Shown: positions 29,546 through 39,729, numbered from the stretch's first letter. The stretch: 64,000 nt of DNA from Vibrio sp. 05-20-BW147 (GCF_013369385.1 NZ_SZTO01000008.1:1-64000), one strand, 5' to 3'. The notes: generated from the letters alone by a model not told the origin. A program made the numbers and translations.

Positions 29546-29581
29546 GTAAAGTGACGTATAGAGAGCGTAAAGTATCGTAAA
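29546..29581. promoter_or_regulatory. Two CpxR-box-like repeats between cpxP and cpxR
   Basis: GTAAA-N5-GTAAA at 29567-29581 is an exact match to the CpxR recognition consensus. A second copy, GTAAA-N5-GTATA, lies at 29546-29560, one base off consensus. The repeats are spaced by 21 bp (two helical turns), 77-98 bp upstream of the cpxP start. They should drive both divergent units and create positive feedback. Confidence 0.85.
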
Positions 29582-29670
29582 GAGCGACTTTGCTCCTCTT
29601 CCCTGCGGTCATTTCACAGTAATATTAAAGAGAACTGTTAAAGAGAACTGATTGAGAGAAAGGCCCTACT

Positions 29671-30354
29671 ATGGCAAACATCCTGTTGATTGATGACGAT
29701 ACCGAACTGACGAGCTTGCTGACAGAAGTCTTAAGCTACGAAGGCTTTCATGTCACCGAGGCAAACGACGGTGAGCAGGGTTTGCAAGCCTTATCGGCAG
29801 AGATTGATTTGATCTTACTCGATGTCATGATGCCCAAACTCAACGGCATCGATACGTTGAAGAAGTTACGTGAACAATGGGACACGCCAGTATTAATGCT
29901 GACAGCCAAAGGGGAAGAGATCGATCGTGTCATCGGTCTGGAGCTGGGAGCAGATGACTATCTACCCAAACCTTTCAGTGATCGTGAACTGCTGGCACGT
30001 ATCAAAGCGATTTTGCGCCGCACCAGTGCGACAAAAGCCCCGAAAAGCAGCGATTGTATTGAGTATCAAGATATCAAAATTTATCCGGGCCGATTGGAGG
30101 CTTATTGTGCGGGTACTCAGCTTGACCTCACTGCCACCGAGTTCGCCTTACTGAGCCACTTTATGCAAAACCCAGGCAACACCATCACAAAAGAGACGCT
30201 CAGCTTGGATGTGCTCGGTAAACGCCTAGCGGCTTTTGACCGAGCCATTGATATGCATGTCTCGAACTTGCGGAAAAAACTCCCTGAACGTGCGGACGGC
30301 AAATCTCGAATTAAAACCTTACGTGGCCGTGGCTACTTAATGATTGTGGAGTAA
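29671..30354 (+). CDS. cpxR: Envelope-stress response regulator CpxR
   Basis: An OmpR/PhoB-family response regulator of 227 residues. The receiver domain (about 1-115) has the acidic pocket DDD at residues 8-10, the phosphoacceptor Asp51 in LLDVMMP and the conserved PKPF lysine. A winged-helix DNA-binding domain follows (about 130-226). It is activated by CpxA in response to misfolded envelope proteins. Its stop is 3 bp before the cpxA start, and cpxP is divergent. Confidence 0.95.
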   Translation: MANILLIDDDTELTSLLTEVLSYEGFHVTEANDGEQGLQALSAEIDLILLDVMMPKLNGIDTLKKLREQWDTPVLMLTAKGEEIDRVIGLELGADDYLPKPFSDRELLARIKAILRRTSATKAPKSSDCIEYQDIKIYPGRLEAYCAGTQLDLTATEFALLSHFMQNPGNTITKETLSLDVLGKRLAAFDRAIDMHVSNLRKKLPERADGKSRIKTLRGRGYLMIVE

Positions 30355-30357
30355 CGG

Positions 30358-31746
30358 ATGCGCTTGCCGAAAATCACCAGTTTGTATGGGCGAATTTTTG
30401 CGATCTTCTGGTTTACCATGTTTTTGGTGCTGATGGCCGTTTTGGCATTGCCCCATCTTGATCCTCGTAAGGCACGCAATATTCCGGCCGATCAATACGA
30501 TCGCTTTATTGAAGCCAAGCAAGAGATTGAGAAGCAATATCGTGGCGAAACTGATCTTGCCCGCATTCTCTTTCGCATGGAGCGTCCAGGCGATCGCCAC
30601 GGGCGAGATGGACGGCCGCGCTTTTTCATCACCGATTACGATGGCAATGTCCTCACCACCTTAGAACACGGAGATTTTCAGCTCAAAGCGCTGAAAAACT
30701 TCGTCACCTCGATTGAACAACCCGATCAACCGAAACAAAAGCTTTATGGCCGCTTTATGCTCTCAGGGCCACTGCCGGTGACGCTAGCGAACAAAGAGTA
30801 CTTACTTTACGTTGGGATGCGCTGGAACCAACCACCGCCTTTTTTACTACGTATGTTTGATCATCCATTTCAGCTACTACTGGCTGTGATGCTGGTCAGC
30901 ACCCCTTTACTGCTGTGGCTTGCGTGGGCACTCAGCCAACCCGCACGACGCTTAGAAAAAGCGGCGCAACGTGTCGCCAAAGGGGAATTTGTCACGGATC
31001 CCTCTTTAGAAAAAGGCACCTCGGAGTTTCGCCAAGCCGGCGCCAGCTTCAACCGCATGGTCGAAGCGGTCAATCAAATGATTTCAGGTCAGCAACGGCT
31101 GCTGTCGGATATTTCCCATGAATTGCGCTCGCCACTGACTCGCTTGAGAATGGCCAATGCGCTTGCGACACGTAAACAGGGCGAAAGTAATGAGCTGCAA
31201 CGAATTGATACTGAAGCGCAACGTTTGGAACAGATGATCAGTGAACTGCTGGAGCTGTCTCGCATGCAGATGAACAGCCATTTGGATCGTGAAGAGCAGC
31301 CCGTCGCCAGCCTGTGGGAAGAGATCATTCAGGATGCGCAATTTGAAGCGGAACAAATGGGCAAAGTATTGCAATACACCCCATTACCCGAGCGACATAT
31401 TTCCGGTAATCCCAAGCTGTTAATGAGCGCGATCGAAAACATCATTCGCAATGCCATCTACTACGGCAAAGACCAAGTGATCATCGCCATTCAAGCCATC
31501 GACGACACACTACATATCGTGGTGGATGATAATGGTGAAGGGGTACCTGAAGAGGAACTCGAAGCCATTTTCCGTCCGTTTTATCGAGTCTCTACCGCTC
31601 GGGATCGTCATTCTGGAGGAACCGGGCTCGGCTTAAGCATTACCGAAAGCGCGATTCGTCAGCACAGCGGCACCATAAACGCTGAGCGCAGCGATCTTGG
31701 CGGTTTGCGAGTCACCATTACTCTCCCACTGGTGAAAAGGCGTTAA
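30358..31746 (+). CDS. cpxA: Envelope-stress sensor histidine kinase CpxA
   Basis: A 462-residue inner-membrane kinase/phosphatase for CpxR. Membrane helices at about 12-31 and 171-192 flank a periplasmic sensor domain of about 140 residues. A HAMP linker follows (about 193-245), then the HisKA motif SDISHELRSPL with phosphoacceptor His254. The HATPase domain has the N-box IENIIRNAIYYG and the G boxes DDNGEGVP and GGTGLGLSI. It is the second gene of cpxRA. sodA follows after 76 bp with its own Fur-like site. Confidence 0.95.
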   Translation: MRLPKITSLYGRIFAIFWFTMFLVLMAVLALPHLDPRKARNIPADQYDRFIEAKQEIEKQYRGETDLARILFRMERPGDRHGRDGRPRFFITDYDGNVLTTLEHGDFQLKALKNFVTSIEQPDQPKQKLYGRFMLSGPLPVTLANKEYLLYVGMRWNQPPPFLLRMFDHPFQLLLAVMLVSTPLLLWLAWALSQPARRLEKAAQRVAKGEFVTDPSLEKGTSEFRQAGASFNRMVEAVNQMISGQQRLLSDISHELRSPLTRLRMANALATRKQGESNELQRIDTEAQRLEQMISELLELSRMQMNSHLDREEQPVASLWEEIIQDAQFEAEQMGKVLQYTPLPERHISGNPKLLMSAIENIIRNAIYYGKDQVIIAIQAIDDTLHIVVDDNGEGVPEEELEAIFRPFYRVSTARDRHSGGTGLGLSITESAIRQHSGTINAERSDLGGLRVTITLPLVKRR

Positions 31747-31768
31747 TACCCTTACAAAGATCGCAGTT

Positions 31769-31787
31769 GATAATGGTTATCATTAAG
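31769..31787. promoter_or_regulatory. Fur-box-like site upstream of sodA
   Basis: GATAATGGTTATCATTAAG matches 15 of 19 positions of the Fur consensus GATAATGATAATCATTATC and lies 35-54 bp upstream of the sodA ATG. Iron-dependent repression of the Mn-type enzyme is the known logic in other gammaproteobacteria. Confidence 0.75.
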
Positions 31788-31822
31788 ATTATGGTAAATC
31801 CTTCATCACCGGAGGATTTACC

Positions 31823-32431
31823 ATGCCACATATTTTCCCTGAGCTTCCCTATTCCTACGATGCATTAGAGCCATACATCGATGCAAAAACCATGGAAGTG
31901 CACTACAGCAAACACCATAAAACCTATTACGATAAGTTTCTCGCGGCGATTCAAGGCAGTGAGCTTGAGCATCAAACGCTCACTGAGATCTTCACAAGCA
32001 TCTCTCAACACAGCCCTGCAGTGCGCAATAATGGTGGTGGCTACTACAACCATATTCTCTACTGGCAGTGCATGTCTCCCAATGGTGGAGGGGAACCTCA
32101 AGGCGCGCTCGCCCACGCGATTCAAGAAAAGTTTGGCACTTTTGCGGCGTTCCAAGAGGCCTTTTCCCAAGCCGCCGTCAACACCTTTGGTTCTGGCTTT
32201 GCATGGTTAGTGGTCAAAGAGGGTGATATTCATATCACCTCCACCAGCAATCAGGATAACCCACTGATGGATATTGCTAGCGTACGTGGCGAGCCGATCC
32301 TTGCCCTCGATGTTTGGGAGCATGCGTACTACATCCGCTATCAAAATCGCCGCCCAGAATACATTGATGCTTGGTGGAATGTGGTCGACTGGCGAGCGGT
32401 GGAGCAAAATTATGCCCAAGCAATAGGCTAA
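31823..32431 (+). CDS. sodA: Superoxide dismutase (manganese type)
   Basis: A cytoplasmic enzyme that dismutates superoxide to H2O2 and O2. The 202-residue Fe/Mn-SOD has metal ligands in HYSKHHKTYY (N-terminal His), NHILYW (second His), and DVWEHAYY (Asp and His). The glycine-rich NNGGGYYNH and the Gln in TSTSNQDNPL point to the Mn form rather than the Fe form, as does the Fur-like site upstream. GGAGG lies just before the ATG. In E. coli sodA is also near cpxA. Confidence 0.92.
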   Translation: MPHIFPELPYSYDALEPYIDAKTMEVHYSKHHKTYYDKFLAAIQGSELEHQTLTEIFTSISQHSPAVRNNGGGYYNHILYWQCMSPNGGGEPQGALAHAIQEKFGTFAAFQEAFSQAAVNTFGSGFAWLVVKEGDIHITSTSNQDNPLMDIASVRGEPILALDVWEHAYYIRYQNRRPEYIDAWWNVVDWRAVEQNYAQAIG

Positions 32432-32538
32432 ACATCACCGCTCACCGGAGCGCCGTCGCTTATCGGGCACTTTTATACCCAAGCCTTCACACTTGGGTAT
32501 ATACTGGCCCCCTCTTTTGACCATATTCGCTCGATACC

Positions 32539-33012
32539 ATGTTTGATATTGCTCTATACGAACCAGAAATTGCGCCAAACACTGGCAACATCATCCGCCT
32601 TTGTGCCAACTGTGGCGCAAATTTGCACTTAATTGAACCGCTTGGGTTTGATCTTGAAGAGAAGAAGGTGCGCCGTGCTGGCTTGGATTATCATGATCTT
32701 GCTCGTGTCACACGCCATAAGAACTACCAAGCGTTCCTCGACTATCTCGAGCAGCGTGGTGAATATCGTATTTTTGCCTGCACCACCAAAACCACTGGCC
32801 ATCATGTGGACGCGCAATATTGTCAAGGTGATGTACTGCTGTTTGGCCCAGAAACGCGTGGTCTGCCGATGGAGGTGATTGAAAGCCTACCGATGTCGCA
32901 ACGCATTCGTATTCCTATGATGCCTGACGCACGCAGCTTAAACTTATCGAATGCGGTCGCGATCATTGCTTTTGAGGCATGGCGTCAGCTAGGGTTCCAG
33001 GGGGCAAAATAA
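32539..33012 (+). CDS. trmL: tRNA (cytidine/uridine-34 2'-O)-methyltransferase TrmL
   Basis: A SPOUT-class methyltransferase that modifies the wobble nucleotide of two tRNA-Leu isoacceptors with SAM. The 157-residue minimal protein has the family motifs: [17 protein letters not shown] at the N-terminus, [11 protein letters not shown] in the middle and [18 protein letters not shown] in the trefoil knot. In E. coli it follows cysE; here it is 22 kb away, beside sodA. Confidence 0.94.
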   Translation: MFDIALYEPEIAPNTGNIIRLCANCGANLHLIEPLGFDLEEKKVRRAGLDYHDLARVTRHKNYQAFLDYLEQRGEYRIFACTTKTTGHHVDAQYCQGDVLLFGPETRGLPMEVIESLPMSQRIRIPMMPDARSLNLSNAVAIIAFEAWRQLGFQGAK

Positions 33013-33035
33013 CATCACCGCCTAGCCAACAAGAT

Positions 33036-33064
33036 CAAAAAAGCCGGAATGCTCCGGCTTTTCT
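33036..33064. terminator. Bidirectional terminator between trmL and fxsA
   Basis: AAGCCGGA / TCCGGCTT stem with loop ATGC, A6 on the left and a T-rich tail on the right, between two converging genes. Confidence 0.9.
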
Positions 33065-33101
33065 ATTTCATCAAACTTCATCAAACGAGAATTTGTTCAA
33101 A

Positions 33102-33632
33102 TTAACGCAGACGATTCTGTTCATCGTCTTGTTTGTCTTTGCTTTCATATTCCCCTTCGAACGTCTGGCCTTGCTTACCATCATTAAAAGGCTGACGATA
33201 AAACGGGTCTTGTTCGAACGGGCTGCGGTCGAAGCCTTCGCTATGATAGTGAGAGTGAAAACCACCGCCTGCACCATTCACCACTACCTTGCTCATCAAG
33301 TAGCGGGCAATCGCAGCTCTTGGACCTGGAATCAACACCATCATGCCCATGGCATCGGTCATAAAGCCTGGAGTGAGCAACAATACGCCCGACACCGCCA
33401 GCATCACACCTTCGACAATCTGTTGCGCAGGTAATTCACCTTGCTGCAAACGTTGTTGCACCGACATCAGAGTTTGCAACCCCTGACTGCGAACCAAAGA
33501 CGCCCCAACAAACGCCGTAATCAGCACTAAGCCAATTGTCGGCCATAAACCGATAAAGCCACCAACTTGAATGAAGAGAGCGATCTCAACAATGGGCACA
33601 CAGATAAACAGTAGTAATAATATTGGAAACAC
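33102..33632 (-). CDS. fxsA: FxsA-family membrane protein
   Basis: A 176-residue protein with three or four membrane segments in the first 110 residues (PILLLLFICVPIVEIALFI; GLWPTIGLVLITAFVGASLVR) and a polar His/Asp/Gln-rich C-terminus. In E. coli overexpression of FxsA suppresses F-plasmid exclusion of phage T7; its normal function is unknown. It is divergent from aspA, the same pairing as in E. coli. Confidence 0.88.
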   Translation of the reverse strand: MFPILLLLFICVPIVEIALFIQVGGFIGLWPTIGLVLITAFVGASLVRSQGLQTLMSVQQRLQQGELPAQQIVEGVMLAVSGVLLLTPGFMTDAMGMMVLIPGPRAAIARYLMSKVVVNGAGGGFHSHYHSEGFDRSPFEQDPFYRQPFNDGKQGQTFEGEYESKDKQDDEQNRLR

Positions 33633-33941
33633 GAGATCCCCCCTTGGTTGATTTTAGTGTAATGGCAAATCGTGCAGTGACTCAAATTTATCCTGTAAAA
33701 ATGCGTGTTTTTTGACTACCCCTTTAGAGTTATTCATATGCTGTTCATACTTTGCAAAATATTGACGAAATAAAAGCGAAAAAGGTGATCCACTTACTAT
33801 TTTTATGCGCAAGGTACAGTATCATGTGCCACATAAGTCAGGACGGATTTTACAGCCAAATACTCTGATGAATGGATTCTGATTGCAGAAAATGGCTAAC
33901 CAATCACTTAAATATCAGAATTATTATCTAAGGATCCTGTT
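33633..33941. other. Divergent fxsA-aspA intergenic region
   Basis: About 310 bp without a gene. It should contain the aspA promoter, which in relatives responds to CRP and FNR. I see no convincing CRP or FNR site: a TTGACG at 33762 and TTGACT at 33712 are possible -35 hexamers, but neither has a good -10 at 16-18 bp. Confidence 0.45.
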
Positions 33942-35393
33942 ATGGCTACCCTAACTGAAGCTCCAAAAGCATCAACTCCGGCCACTCGTATTGAAGAAGA
34001 TCTATTAGGCCAACGTCACGTTCCGGCTGACGCTTACTACGGTATCCACACGCTGCGCGCCATCGAAAACTTCAACATCTCAAACGTAACGATTTCTGAC
34101 GTGCCAGAATTTGTTCGCGGCATGGTCATGACCAAAAAAGCCGCTGCACTTGCCAACAAAGAGTTGGGCGCAATTCCTAAGAATGTAGCGGATTACATCA
34201 TTCAAGCGTGTGACCTAATGTTGGAAACCGGCAAATGCATGGATCAGTTCCCATCAGACGTATTCCAAGGCGGTGCGGGCACTTCTGTGAACATGAACAC
34301 CAACGAAGTGCTTGCCAACATTGCTCTCGAACTAATGGGTAAAGAGAAAGGCGATTACGACGTGGTGAACCCAAATGATCACGTGAACAAGAGCCAATCT
34401 ACCAACTGTGCCTACCCAACGGGCTTCCGTATCGCGGTTTACAACAGCATCCATAAATTGATGGAAGCGATTGAATACCTAAAAGGTGCGTTTGAGCTGA
34501 AATCTCAAGAGTTTAACGGCATCCTAAAAATGGGCCGTACTCAGTTGCAAGACGCCGTGCCAATGACAGTAGGTCAAGAGTTCCACGCTTGGGCAGTGAC
34601 GCTAAACGAAGAGATCCGTGCGCTAGACTACACCTCGAAGCTACTTCTTGAAGTGAACCTAGGTGCAACGGCAATCGGTACTGGCTTGAACACACCTCCT
34701 GGTTACCAAGCACTTGCCGTGAAACACCTAGCGGAAGTGACTGGCCTAGCAGTGGTTCCAGCAGAAGACCTTATCGAAGCAACTTCAGACTGTGGTGCTT
34801 ACGTAATGGCACACGGCGCGCTAAAACGCCTAGCGGTGAAATTGTCTAAGATCTGTAACGACTTGCGTCTGCTTTCTTCTGGTCCTCGCGCTGGTTTGAA
34901 CGAACTTAACTTGCCAGAAATGCAAGCCGGTTCTTCCATCATGCCAGCAAAAGTTAACCCAGTTATCCCAGAAGTGGTTAACCAAGTGTGTTTCAAAGTA
35001 CTGGGTAACGACAACACGATTTCTTTCGCAGCCGAAGGCGGTCAGCTACAGCTGAACGTAATGGAGCCTGTGATTGGTCAAGCGATGTTTGAATCGATTT
35101 CACTGCTACAAAACGCGTGTGTGAACCTACGTGACAAATGTATCGACGGCATCACAGTAAACAAAGAAGTCTGTGAAAACTACGTTTACAACTCGATCGG
35201 TATCGTCACTTATCTAAACCCATACATCGGCCACCACGAAGGCGACATCGTTGGTAAGATTTGTGCGGAAACCGGTAAGAGCGTCCGTGAAGTGGTGCTT
35301 GAGCGTGGCTTGCTGACATCTGAAGAGTTGGATGACATCCTGTCTGTGCAAAACTTCATGCACCCAACTTACAAAGCAAAACGTTACGAGTAA
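33942..35393 (+). CDS. aspA: Aspartate ammonia-lyase
   Basis: Deaminates L-aspartate to fumarate and ammonia, feeding anaerobic fumarate respiration. The 483-residue protein of the fumarase/aspartase superfamily has the SS-loop signature [11 protein letters not shown] with the catalytic serine, and the [11 protein letters not shown] substrate-binding segment. It is slightly longer than E. coli AspA because of an N-terminal Thr/Ala-rich lead. It is followed by a terminator and then a DcuA-type transporter. Confidence 0.96.
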   Translation: MATLTEAPKASTPATRIEEDLLGQRHVPADAYYGIHTLRAIENFNISNVTISDVPEFVRGMVMTKKAAALANKELGAIPKNVADYIIQACDLMLETGKCMDQFPSDVFQGGAGTSVNMNTNEVLANIALELMGKEKGDYDVVNPNDHVNKSQSTNCAYPTGFRIAVYNSIHKLMEAIEYLKGAFELKSQEFNGILKMGRTQLQDAVPMTVGQEFHAWAVTLNEEIRALDYTSKLLLEVNLGATAIGTGLNTPPGYQALAVKHLAEVTGLAVVPAEDLIEATSDCGAYVMAHGALKRLAVKLSKICNDLRLLSSGPRAGLNELNLPEMQAGSSIMPAKVNPVIPEVVNQVCFKVLGNDNTISFAAEGGQLQLNVMEPVIGQAMFESISLLQNACVNLRDKCIDGITVNKEVCENYVYNSIGIVTYLNPYIGHHEGDIVGKICAETGKSVREVVLERGLLTSEELDDILSVQNFMHPTYKAKRYE

Positions 35394-35403
35394 TCGTAAA
35401 GAG

Positions 35404-35429
35404 AAAGGGCTCCTTAGTGGGCCCTTTTT
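35404..35429 (+). terminator. Terminator after aspA
   Basis: AAAGGGC / GCCCTTT stem with a 10-nt loop and a T5 run, 10 bp after the aspA stop. It separates aspA from the transporter gene, perhaps with read-through. Confidence 0.8.
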
Positions 35430-35547
35430 GCCGTTCTTTATTAATAACCATAATAATAACAAGTATTTATTTTAGTTCTGATTATTCAAGCGCTTTCGAC
35501 AAAGCGTTTCGCTAATCAGATTCAACAAAAATATGAGGTAACAATCT

Positions 35548-36855
35548 ATGGTAGCGGTCGAGTTATTAGTCGTTCTGCTCTTTATCTATTTAGGGGCACG
35601 AATTGGTGGCATTGGTATTGGTTTCGCTGGTGGTGCAGGCGTTATTGTCCTGTCACTGGTCCTTGGTGTACCGACCAAACAAGCATTTATTCCTGTGGAC
35701 GTTATTTTGATCATCATGTCTGTGATCACGGCCATTGCGGCAATGCAAGTGGCTGGCGGTATGGACTGGCTGGTTCAAATCGCGGAAAACTTCCTGCGCA
35801 AACATCCTGAACGTATTACCTTCTACGCGCCTATCGTCACTTTCTTAATGACGTTGATGGCAGGTACCGGTCATACCGCGTTCTCGACGCTTCCTGTGAT
35901 TGCCGAAGTGGCAAAAGGCCAAGGTGTGCGTCCTTCTCGCCCATTGTCGATTGCCGTTGTCGCATCGCAAATTGCCATTACCGCGTCCCCTATTTCTGCG
36001 GCAGTGGTGGCGTTTGCGGCCATGCTGGCGCCATTTGGTGTGGACTACTTAACGCTGCTTGCGGTTTGTATTCCAACCACTTTTGTGGCGTGTATGATCG
36101 GTGCTTTGGTGGCGAACTACATGGGTGGTGAGCTGAAAGACGATGCTGAGTATCAAGAACGCCTTGCAAAAGGCCTGATCAAACTCAGCACCGAGAAACA
36201 ACGTGAAATTCTACCTACCGCAAAAACCGCGACTTACATCTTCCTTGGCGCGATTGCGTTTGTGGTTTGCTACGCAGCGGCAATTTCAAGCTCTGTTGGC
36301 CTGATTGAAAACCCAGCGCTTGGCCGCAACGAAGCGATCATGACAGTGATGCTGGCTGCCGCAGCCGCGATTGTGATGTTCACTAAGATCGATGCATCAA
36401 AAATCCCTTCGGCAGCGACGTTCCGTTCAGGTATGACTGCGTGTGTGTGCGTACTGGGCGTGGCTTGGTTAGGTTCTACTTTCGTTAATGCTCACGTCGA
36501 TGGCATTAAAGATGTTGCTGGTGCTTTGCTGTCTGACTACCCTTGGATGCTGGCATTGGTGTTGTTCTTTGCCTCTATGCTGCTGTACTCACAAGGTGCA
36601 ACCACGGTTGCGCTTATGCCTGCGGCACTGGCGATTGGCGTTGCGCCACTCACTGCAGTCGCTTCTTTTGCAGCCGTGAGTGCACTGTTTGTTCTACCGA
36701 CTTACCCAACGCTACTGGCTGCAGTAGAGATGGATGATACGGGTTCAACTCGCATTGGTAAGTACGTGTTCAACCACCCATTCTTTATTCCAGGTGTGGT
36801 GACCATCGCTTCTGCAGTTGCGCTTGGCTTTGCCTTCGGTAGCCTGTTTATCTAA
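35548..36855 (+). CDS. dcuA: Anaerobic C4-dicarboxylate transporter (DcuA/DcuB family)
   Basis: A 435-residue inner-membrane protein of the Dcu family, which exchanges aspartate, fumarate, malate and succinate under anaerobic conditions. The N-terminal MVAVELLVVLLFIYLGARIGGIGIGFAGG and the TAFSTLPVIAEVAK segment are typical. DcuA is favoured over DcuB by the adjacency to aspA and similar length (E. coli DcuA 433 residues). With aspA and frdABCD in the window it completes an aspartate-to-succinate route. Confidence 0.9.
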   Translation: MVAVELLVVLLFIYLGARIGGIGIGFAGGAGVIVLSLVLGVPTKQAFIPVDVILIIMSVITAIAAMQVAGGMDWLVQIAENFLRKHPERITFYAPIVTFLMTLMAGTGHTAFSTLPVIAEVAKGQGVRPSRPLSIAVVASQIAITASPISAAVVAFAAMLAPFGVDYLTLLAVCIPTTFVACMIGALVANYMGGELKDDAEYQERLAKGLIKLSTEKQREILPTAKTATYIFLGAIAFVVCYAAAISSSVGLIENPALGRNEAIMTVMLAAAAAIVMFTKIDASKIPSAATFRSGMTACVCVLGVAWLGSTFVNAHVDGIKDVAGALLSDYPWMLALVLFFASMLLYSQGATTVALMPAALAIGVAPLTAVASFAAVSALFVLPTYPTLLAAVEMDDTGSTRIGKYVFNHPFFIPGVVTIASAVALGFAFGSLFI

Positions 36856-36875
36856 GTAAAACGAGTCTTACTCAT

Positions 36876-36897
36876 GGGAGCTTCGGCTCCCTTTTTT
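36876..36897 (+). terminator. Terminator after the Dcu transporter
   Basis: GGGAGC / GCTCCC closed by TTCG and followed by T6. Confidence 0.93.
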
Positions 36898-36997
36898 AAT
36901 TTTCTGCACATAACCTCCCTATCGTTGAAACTTTCTGCACCGTTTCTGGGTCTGATTGGGTTAGACTCACTCCATTCACTCCCATATTTTGTTCACT

Positions 36998-38794
36998 ATG
37001 CGCGCATTATTGACTTTCTTTGTTGCTGGATTGCTTGTGCTTTCCTCACCCGCCATGGCGCTGTTTGGCAATAACCAAAACAGCAGTTTTGCTTCTGGCT
37101 CGAATGATTTTGTGCCTGTTGATCAGGCTTTTCCTTTTAACTATTTCCAACAAGATCACCGCATCACCCTAGACTGGCAAGTCAAAGAGGGTTACTACCT
37201 CTATCAACAGCGTCTTTCATTTAGCGCAGAAAACGTTGTATTGGGTGACATCCAAATGGAAAACGGTCAGCCCTACCGTGATGAATTTTTTGGCGATGTG
37301 AATATTTATACCAACCCATTGTTCGTTAACATCCCAATGCAAGACTGGCAGCCGGGCGCAAAATTGATCGTACAATACCAAGGCTGTGCCAAAGCGGGCT
37401 TTTGCTATCCACCTGAAACACGAGTGATCGACATTACCTCGTTTACCAATGGAGACATGGCACCAGCAACGCTGCCGGCACAAACCGCCAGCCCTCTCGA
37501 TACATCAACAGCGAACACATCAACGCCTCAACCTCTGACCCAGCAAGATCAGTTGGCTTCAGGCTTAGCCGATAACTGGTGGACGCCACTGCTGTTTTTG
37601 GCACTGGGTGTTGGCTTGGCCTTTACCCCTTGCGTATTGCCGATGTACCCGATTCTGACCAGCATCGTATTGGGCAGCGGTAAACTGAGTCAGCGACGCG
37701 CGCTTGGGCTCTCTCTGATCTATGTTCAAGGCATGGCACTGACCTATACCTTACTGGGTCTGGTTGTCGCTTCCGCTGGCTTGCAATTCCAAGCCGCCAT
37801 GCAGCACCCTTATGTGTTGATCGGCCTGAGTATTCTTTTTGTCACCTTAGCGCTCTCCATGTTTGGGGTGTACACCCTACAACTGCCTAGCAGCGTACAA
37901 ACTTGGCTGAACAATTTGAGCAATAAGCAGCAAGGTGGCAGCAGTGCAGGTGTTTTTGCCATGGGCGCCATTTCCGGTTTGGTATGCTCGCCTTGTACCA
38001 CCGCCCCACTTTCTGGGGCACTGCTGTACGTGGCACAAAGTGGTGATCTCTTAACGGGGGGCGTTGCGCTGTATGCCTTAGCCATGGGCATGGGTATCCC
38101 TTTGATTTTAGTCGCGGTGTTTGGCAATAAACTGCTCCCCAAAGCGGGCGGTTGGATGGATCGCGTTAAAACGCTGTTTGGTTTTGTATTGCTGGCAGCG
38201 CCAATCTTCCTATTGGAGCGCATCCTTCCTGAAATGTGGTCAACCGCGCTGTGGTCTGCCTTGGGTATCGCGGCGTTTGGCTGGCTTTACCATGTAAAAA
38301 ATAGTTTGGAGTTTGGTGGTTGGAAGCAAAGCTCGGTGGGCATCATTGCCGTGCTGGGTCTGTTTGCGTCCGCTCAGCCTGCCCTCAATTATTGGTTTGC
38401 CGACAGCACTCAACAGGCTCAAACCAGCGAAGTGAGCTTTATTAAAATCCGCAACGTCGAAGAGCTTCAACAACAATTGGCGTTAGCCAAGCAAGCCCAA
38501 AAACCTGTGATGCTCGATTTTTATGCCGATTGGTGTGTGGCGTGTAAAGAGTTCGAGAAATACACTTTCCACGATCCAGCCGTGGCAGCTCAACTCAAAC
38601 AATTTGTGTTGCTTCAAGCCGACGTGACACGTAACCAAGCACAGGACATTGAGCTGCTACAGGCCCAACAAGTGCTCGGCCTACCGACGATCGATTTTTG
38701 GGATGCGCAAGGTAATCCGGTTTCAAACGCTCGACTCACTGGCTTTATGCAAGCGGCGCCTTTCTTGGAGCATATTCAACGAATTTCCAACTAA
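36998..38794 (+). CDS. dsbD: Thiol:disulfide interchange protein DsbD
   Basis: A transmembrane reductant relay from cytoplasmic thioredoxin to periplasmic DsbC, DsbG and CcmG. The 598-residue protein has a signal peptide (about 1-21), an N-terminal periplasmic domain with the cysteine pair Cys130/Cys136 in [12 protein letters not shown], and an eight-helix membrane domain with cysteines in [11 protein letters not shown] and [14 protein letters not shown]-terminal thioredoxin-like domain has the DWCVACK active site. The ATG at 36998 is preceded by an in-frame TTG at 36989. It follows the dcu gene as in E. coli, but cutA is missing. Confidence 0.95.
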   Translation: MRALLTFFVAGLLVLSSPAMALFGNNQNSSFASGSNDFVPVDQAFPFNYFQQDHRITLDWQVKEGYYLYQQRLSFSAENVVLGDIQMENGQPYRDEFFGDVNIYTNPLFVNIPMQDWQPGAKLIVQYQGCAKAGFCYPPETRVIDITSFTNGDMAPATLPAQTASPLDTSTANTSTPQPLTQQDQLASGLADNWWTPLLFLALGVGLAFTPCVLPMYPILTSIVLGSGKLSQRRALGLSLIYVQGMALTYTLLGLVVASAGLQFQAAMQHPYVLIGLSILFVTLALSMFGVYTLQLPSSVQTWLNNLSNKQQGGSSAGVFAMGAISGLVCSPCTTAPLSGALLYVAQSGDLLTGGVALYALAMGMGIPLILVAVFGNKLLPKAGGWMDRVKTLFGFVLLAAPIFLLERILPEMWSTALWSALGIAAFGWLYHVKNSLEFGGWKQSSVGIIAVLGLFASAQPALNYWFADSTQQAQTSEVSFIKIRNVEELQQQLALAKQAQKPVMLDFYADWCVACKEFEKYTFHDPAVAAQLKQFVLLQADVTRNQAQDIELLQAQQVLGLPTIDFWDAQGNPVSNARLTGFMQAAPFLEHIQRISN

Positions 38795-38811
38795 CCGATT
38801 CAAACGCCAGC

Positions 38812-38841
38812 AAACCTTGCTGGCGTTTTTTCTTACCACAT
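38812..38841 (+). terminator. Terminator of dsbD
   Basis: A perfect 12-bp stem AAACGCCAGCAA / TTGCTGGCGTTT with loop ACC and a T6 tail. Confidence 0.94.
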
Positions 38842-38979
38842 TCTCACCTTCACAACGGAGGTATATGCAAACTCTCTAATAAAAGTCGATTTACATCAGA
38901 CTTTTAGCGTATAAAGATTGTCCACACTCTTAAAGCTGCAATAATTCCATTAACGAAATAGTTAAAAGTGTTTAACGTC

Positions 38980-39615
38980 ATGGATTCGACCTACACCATC
39001 ATCATCGCTGATGATCACCCCCTGTTCCGTAATGCGCTGTTTCAGTCTGTGCATATGGCGGTCAGTGGGGCCAACTTGCTAGAAGCCGACTCACTCGATG
39101 CGTTGCTGAACCTGCTTATACGCGAAGAAGAGCCGGATTTACTGCTGCTTGACCTCAAAATGCCCGGAGCTAATGGCATGTCAGGTTTGATCCATCTCCG
39201 TGCAGAGTATCCCGACCTGCCCATCGTTGTGGTCTCCGCCAGTGAAGAACCCGCGGTGGTCACACAAGTAAAAAGCCACGGTGCTTTTGGCTTTATTCCT
39301 AAATCGAGTGATATGCGCACACTGGTTTCCGCGCTGAACCAAGTGCTCAATGGCGATCCTTATTTCCCTGAAGGATTGATCACCAATAACGCCGCCTGTA
39401 ATGACTTAGCCGAGAAAATCGCCGCGTTAACACCACAGCAATACAAAGTACTGGGGATGCTTTCCGATGGTTTGCTCAACAAGCAAATTGCTTATGAGCT
39501 GAATGTTTCTGAAGCCACCATCAAAGCGCATATGACGGCTATCTTCCGCAAACTTGGGGTGAAAAATCGTACCCAAGCGGTGATCTTGTTACAGCAGCTA
39601 GAGCCCGAGCAATAA
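38980..39615 (+). CDS. crbR: LuxR/NarL-family response regulator, CrbR type (acetate switch)
   Basis: A 211-residue regulator with a receiver domain (about 1-120; acidic pair at residues 11-12 in ADDHPLF, phosphoacceptor Asp58 in LLLDLKMPG) and a C-terminal LuxR helix-turn-helix (about 145-205; NKQIAYELNVSEATIKAHM). I identify it as CrbR, the regulator that activates acs in V. cholerae. The basis is the dsbD-regulator-MarC-symporter order and the CrbS-like kinase and acs within the same 15 kb. The cognate pairing is inference. The start is uncertain: no good ribosome site precedes either the ATG at 38980 or an in-frame GTG at 38968. Confidence 0.75.
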   Translation: MDSTYTIIIADDHPLFRNALFQSVHMAVSGANLLEADSLDALLNLLIREEEPDLLLLDLKMPGANGMSGLIHLRAEYPDLPIVVVSASEEPAVVTQVKSHGAFGFIPKSSDMRTLVSALNQVLNGDPYFPEGLITNNAACNDLAEKIAALTPQQYKVLGMLSDGLLNKQIAYELNVSEATIKAHMTAIFRKLGVKNRTQAVILLQQLEPEQ

Positions 39616-39705
39616 CTCAACGCCAAACTCGGTATTCAGAAGTTTTCGTTATATTAGTTCACATTTTAATGACGCAAATTTTTAATACCTTGAGTAAAAT
39701 ACCTC

Positions 39706-39729
39706 GGCAGCCAAATGGGCTGTCTTTTT
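39706..39729 (+). terminator. Terminator after the crbR-type gene
   Basis: GGCAGCC / GGCTGTC stem (one G-T pair) with loop AAATG and a T5 run. Confidence 0.8.

Noticed and set aside
33712..33780. TTGACT/TTGACG hexamers upstream of aspA as promoters
   Set aside because: Neither has an acceptable -10 at 16-18 bp; position alone is not enough.
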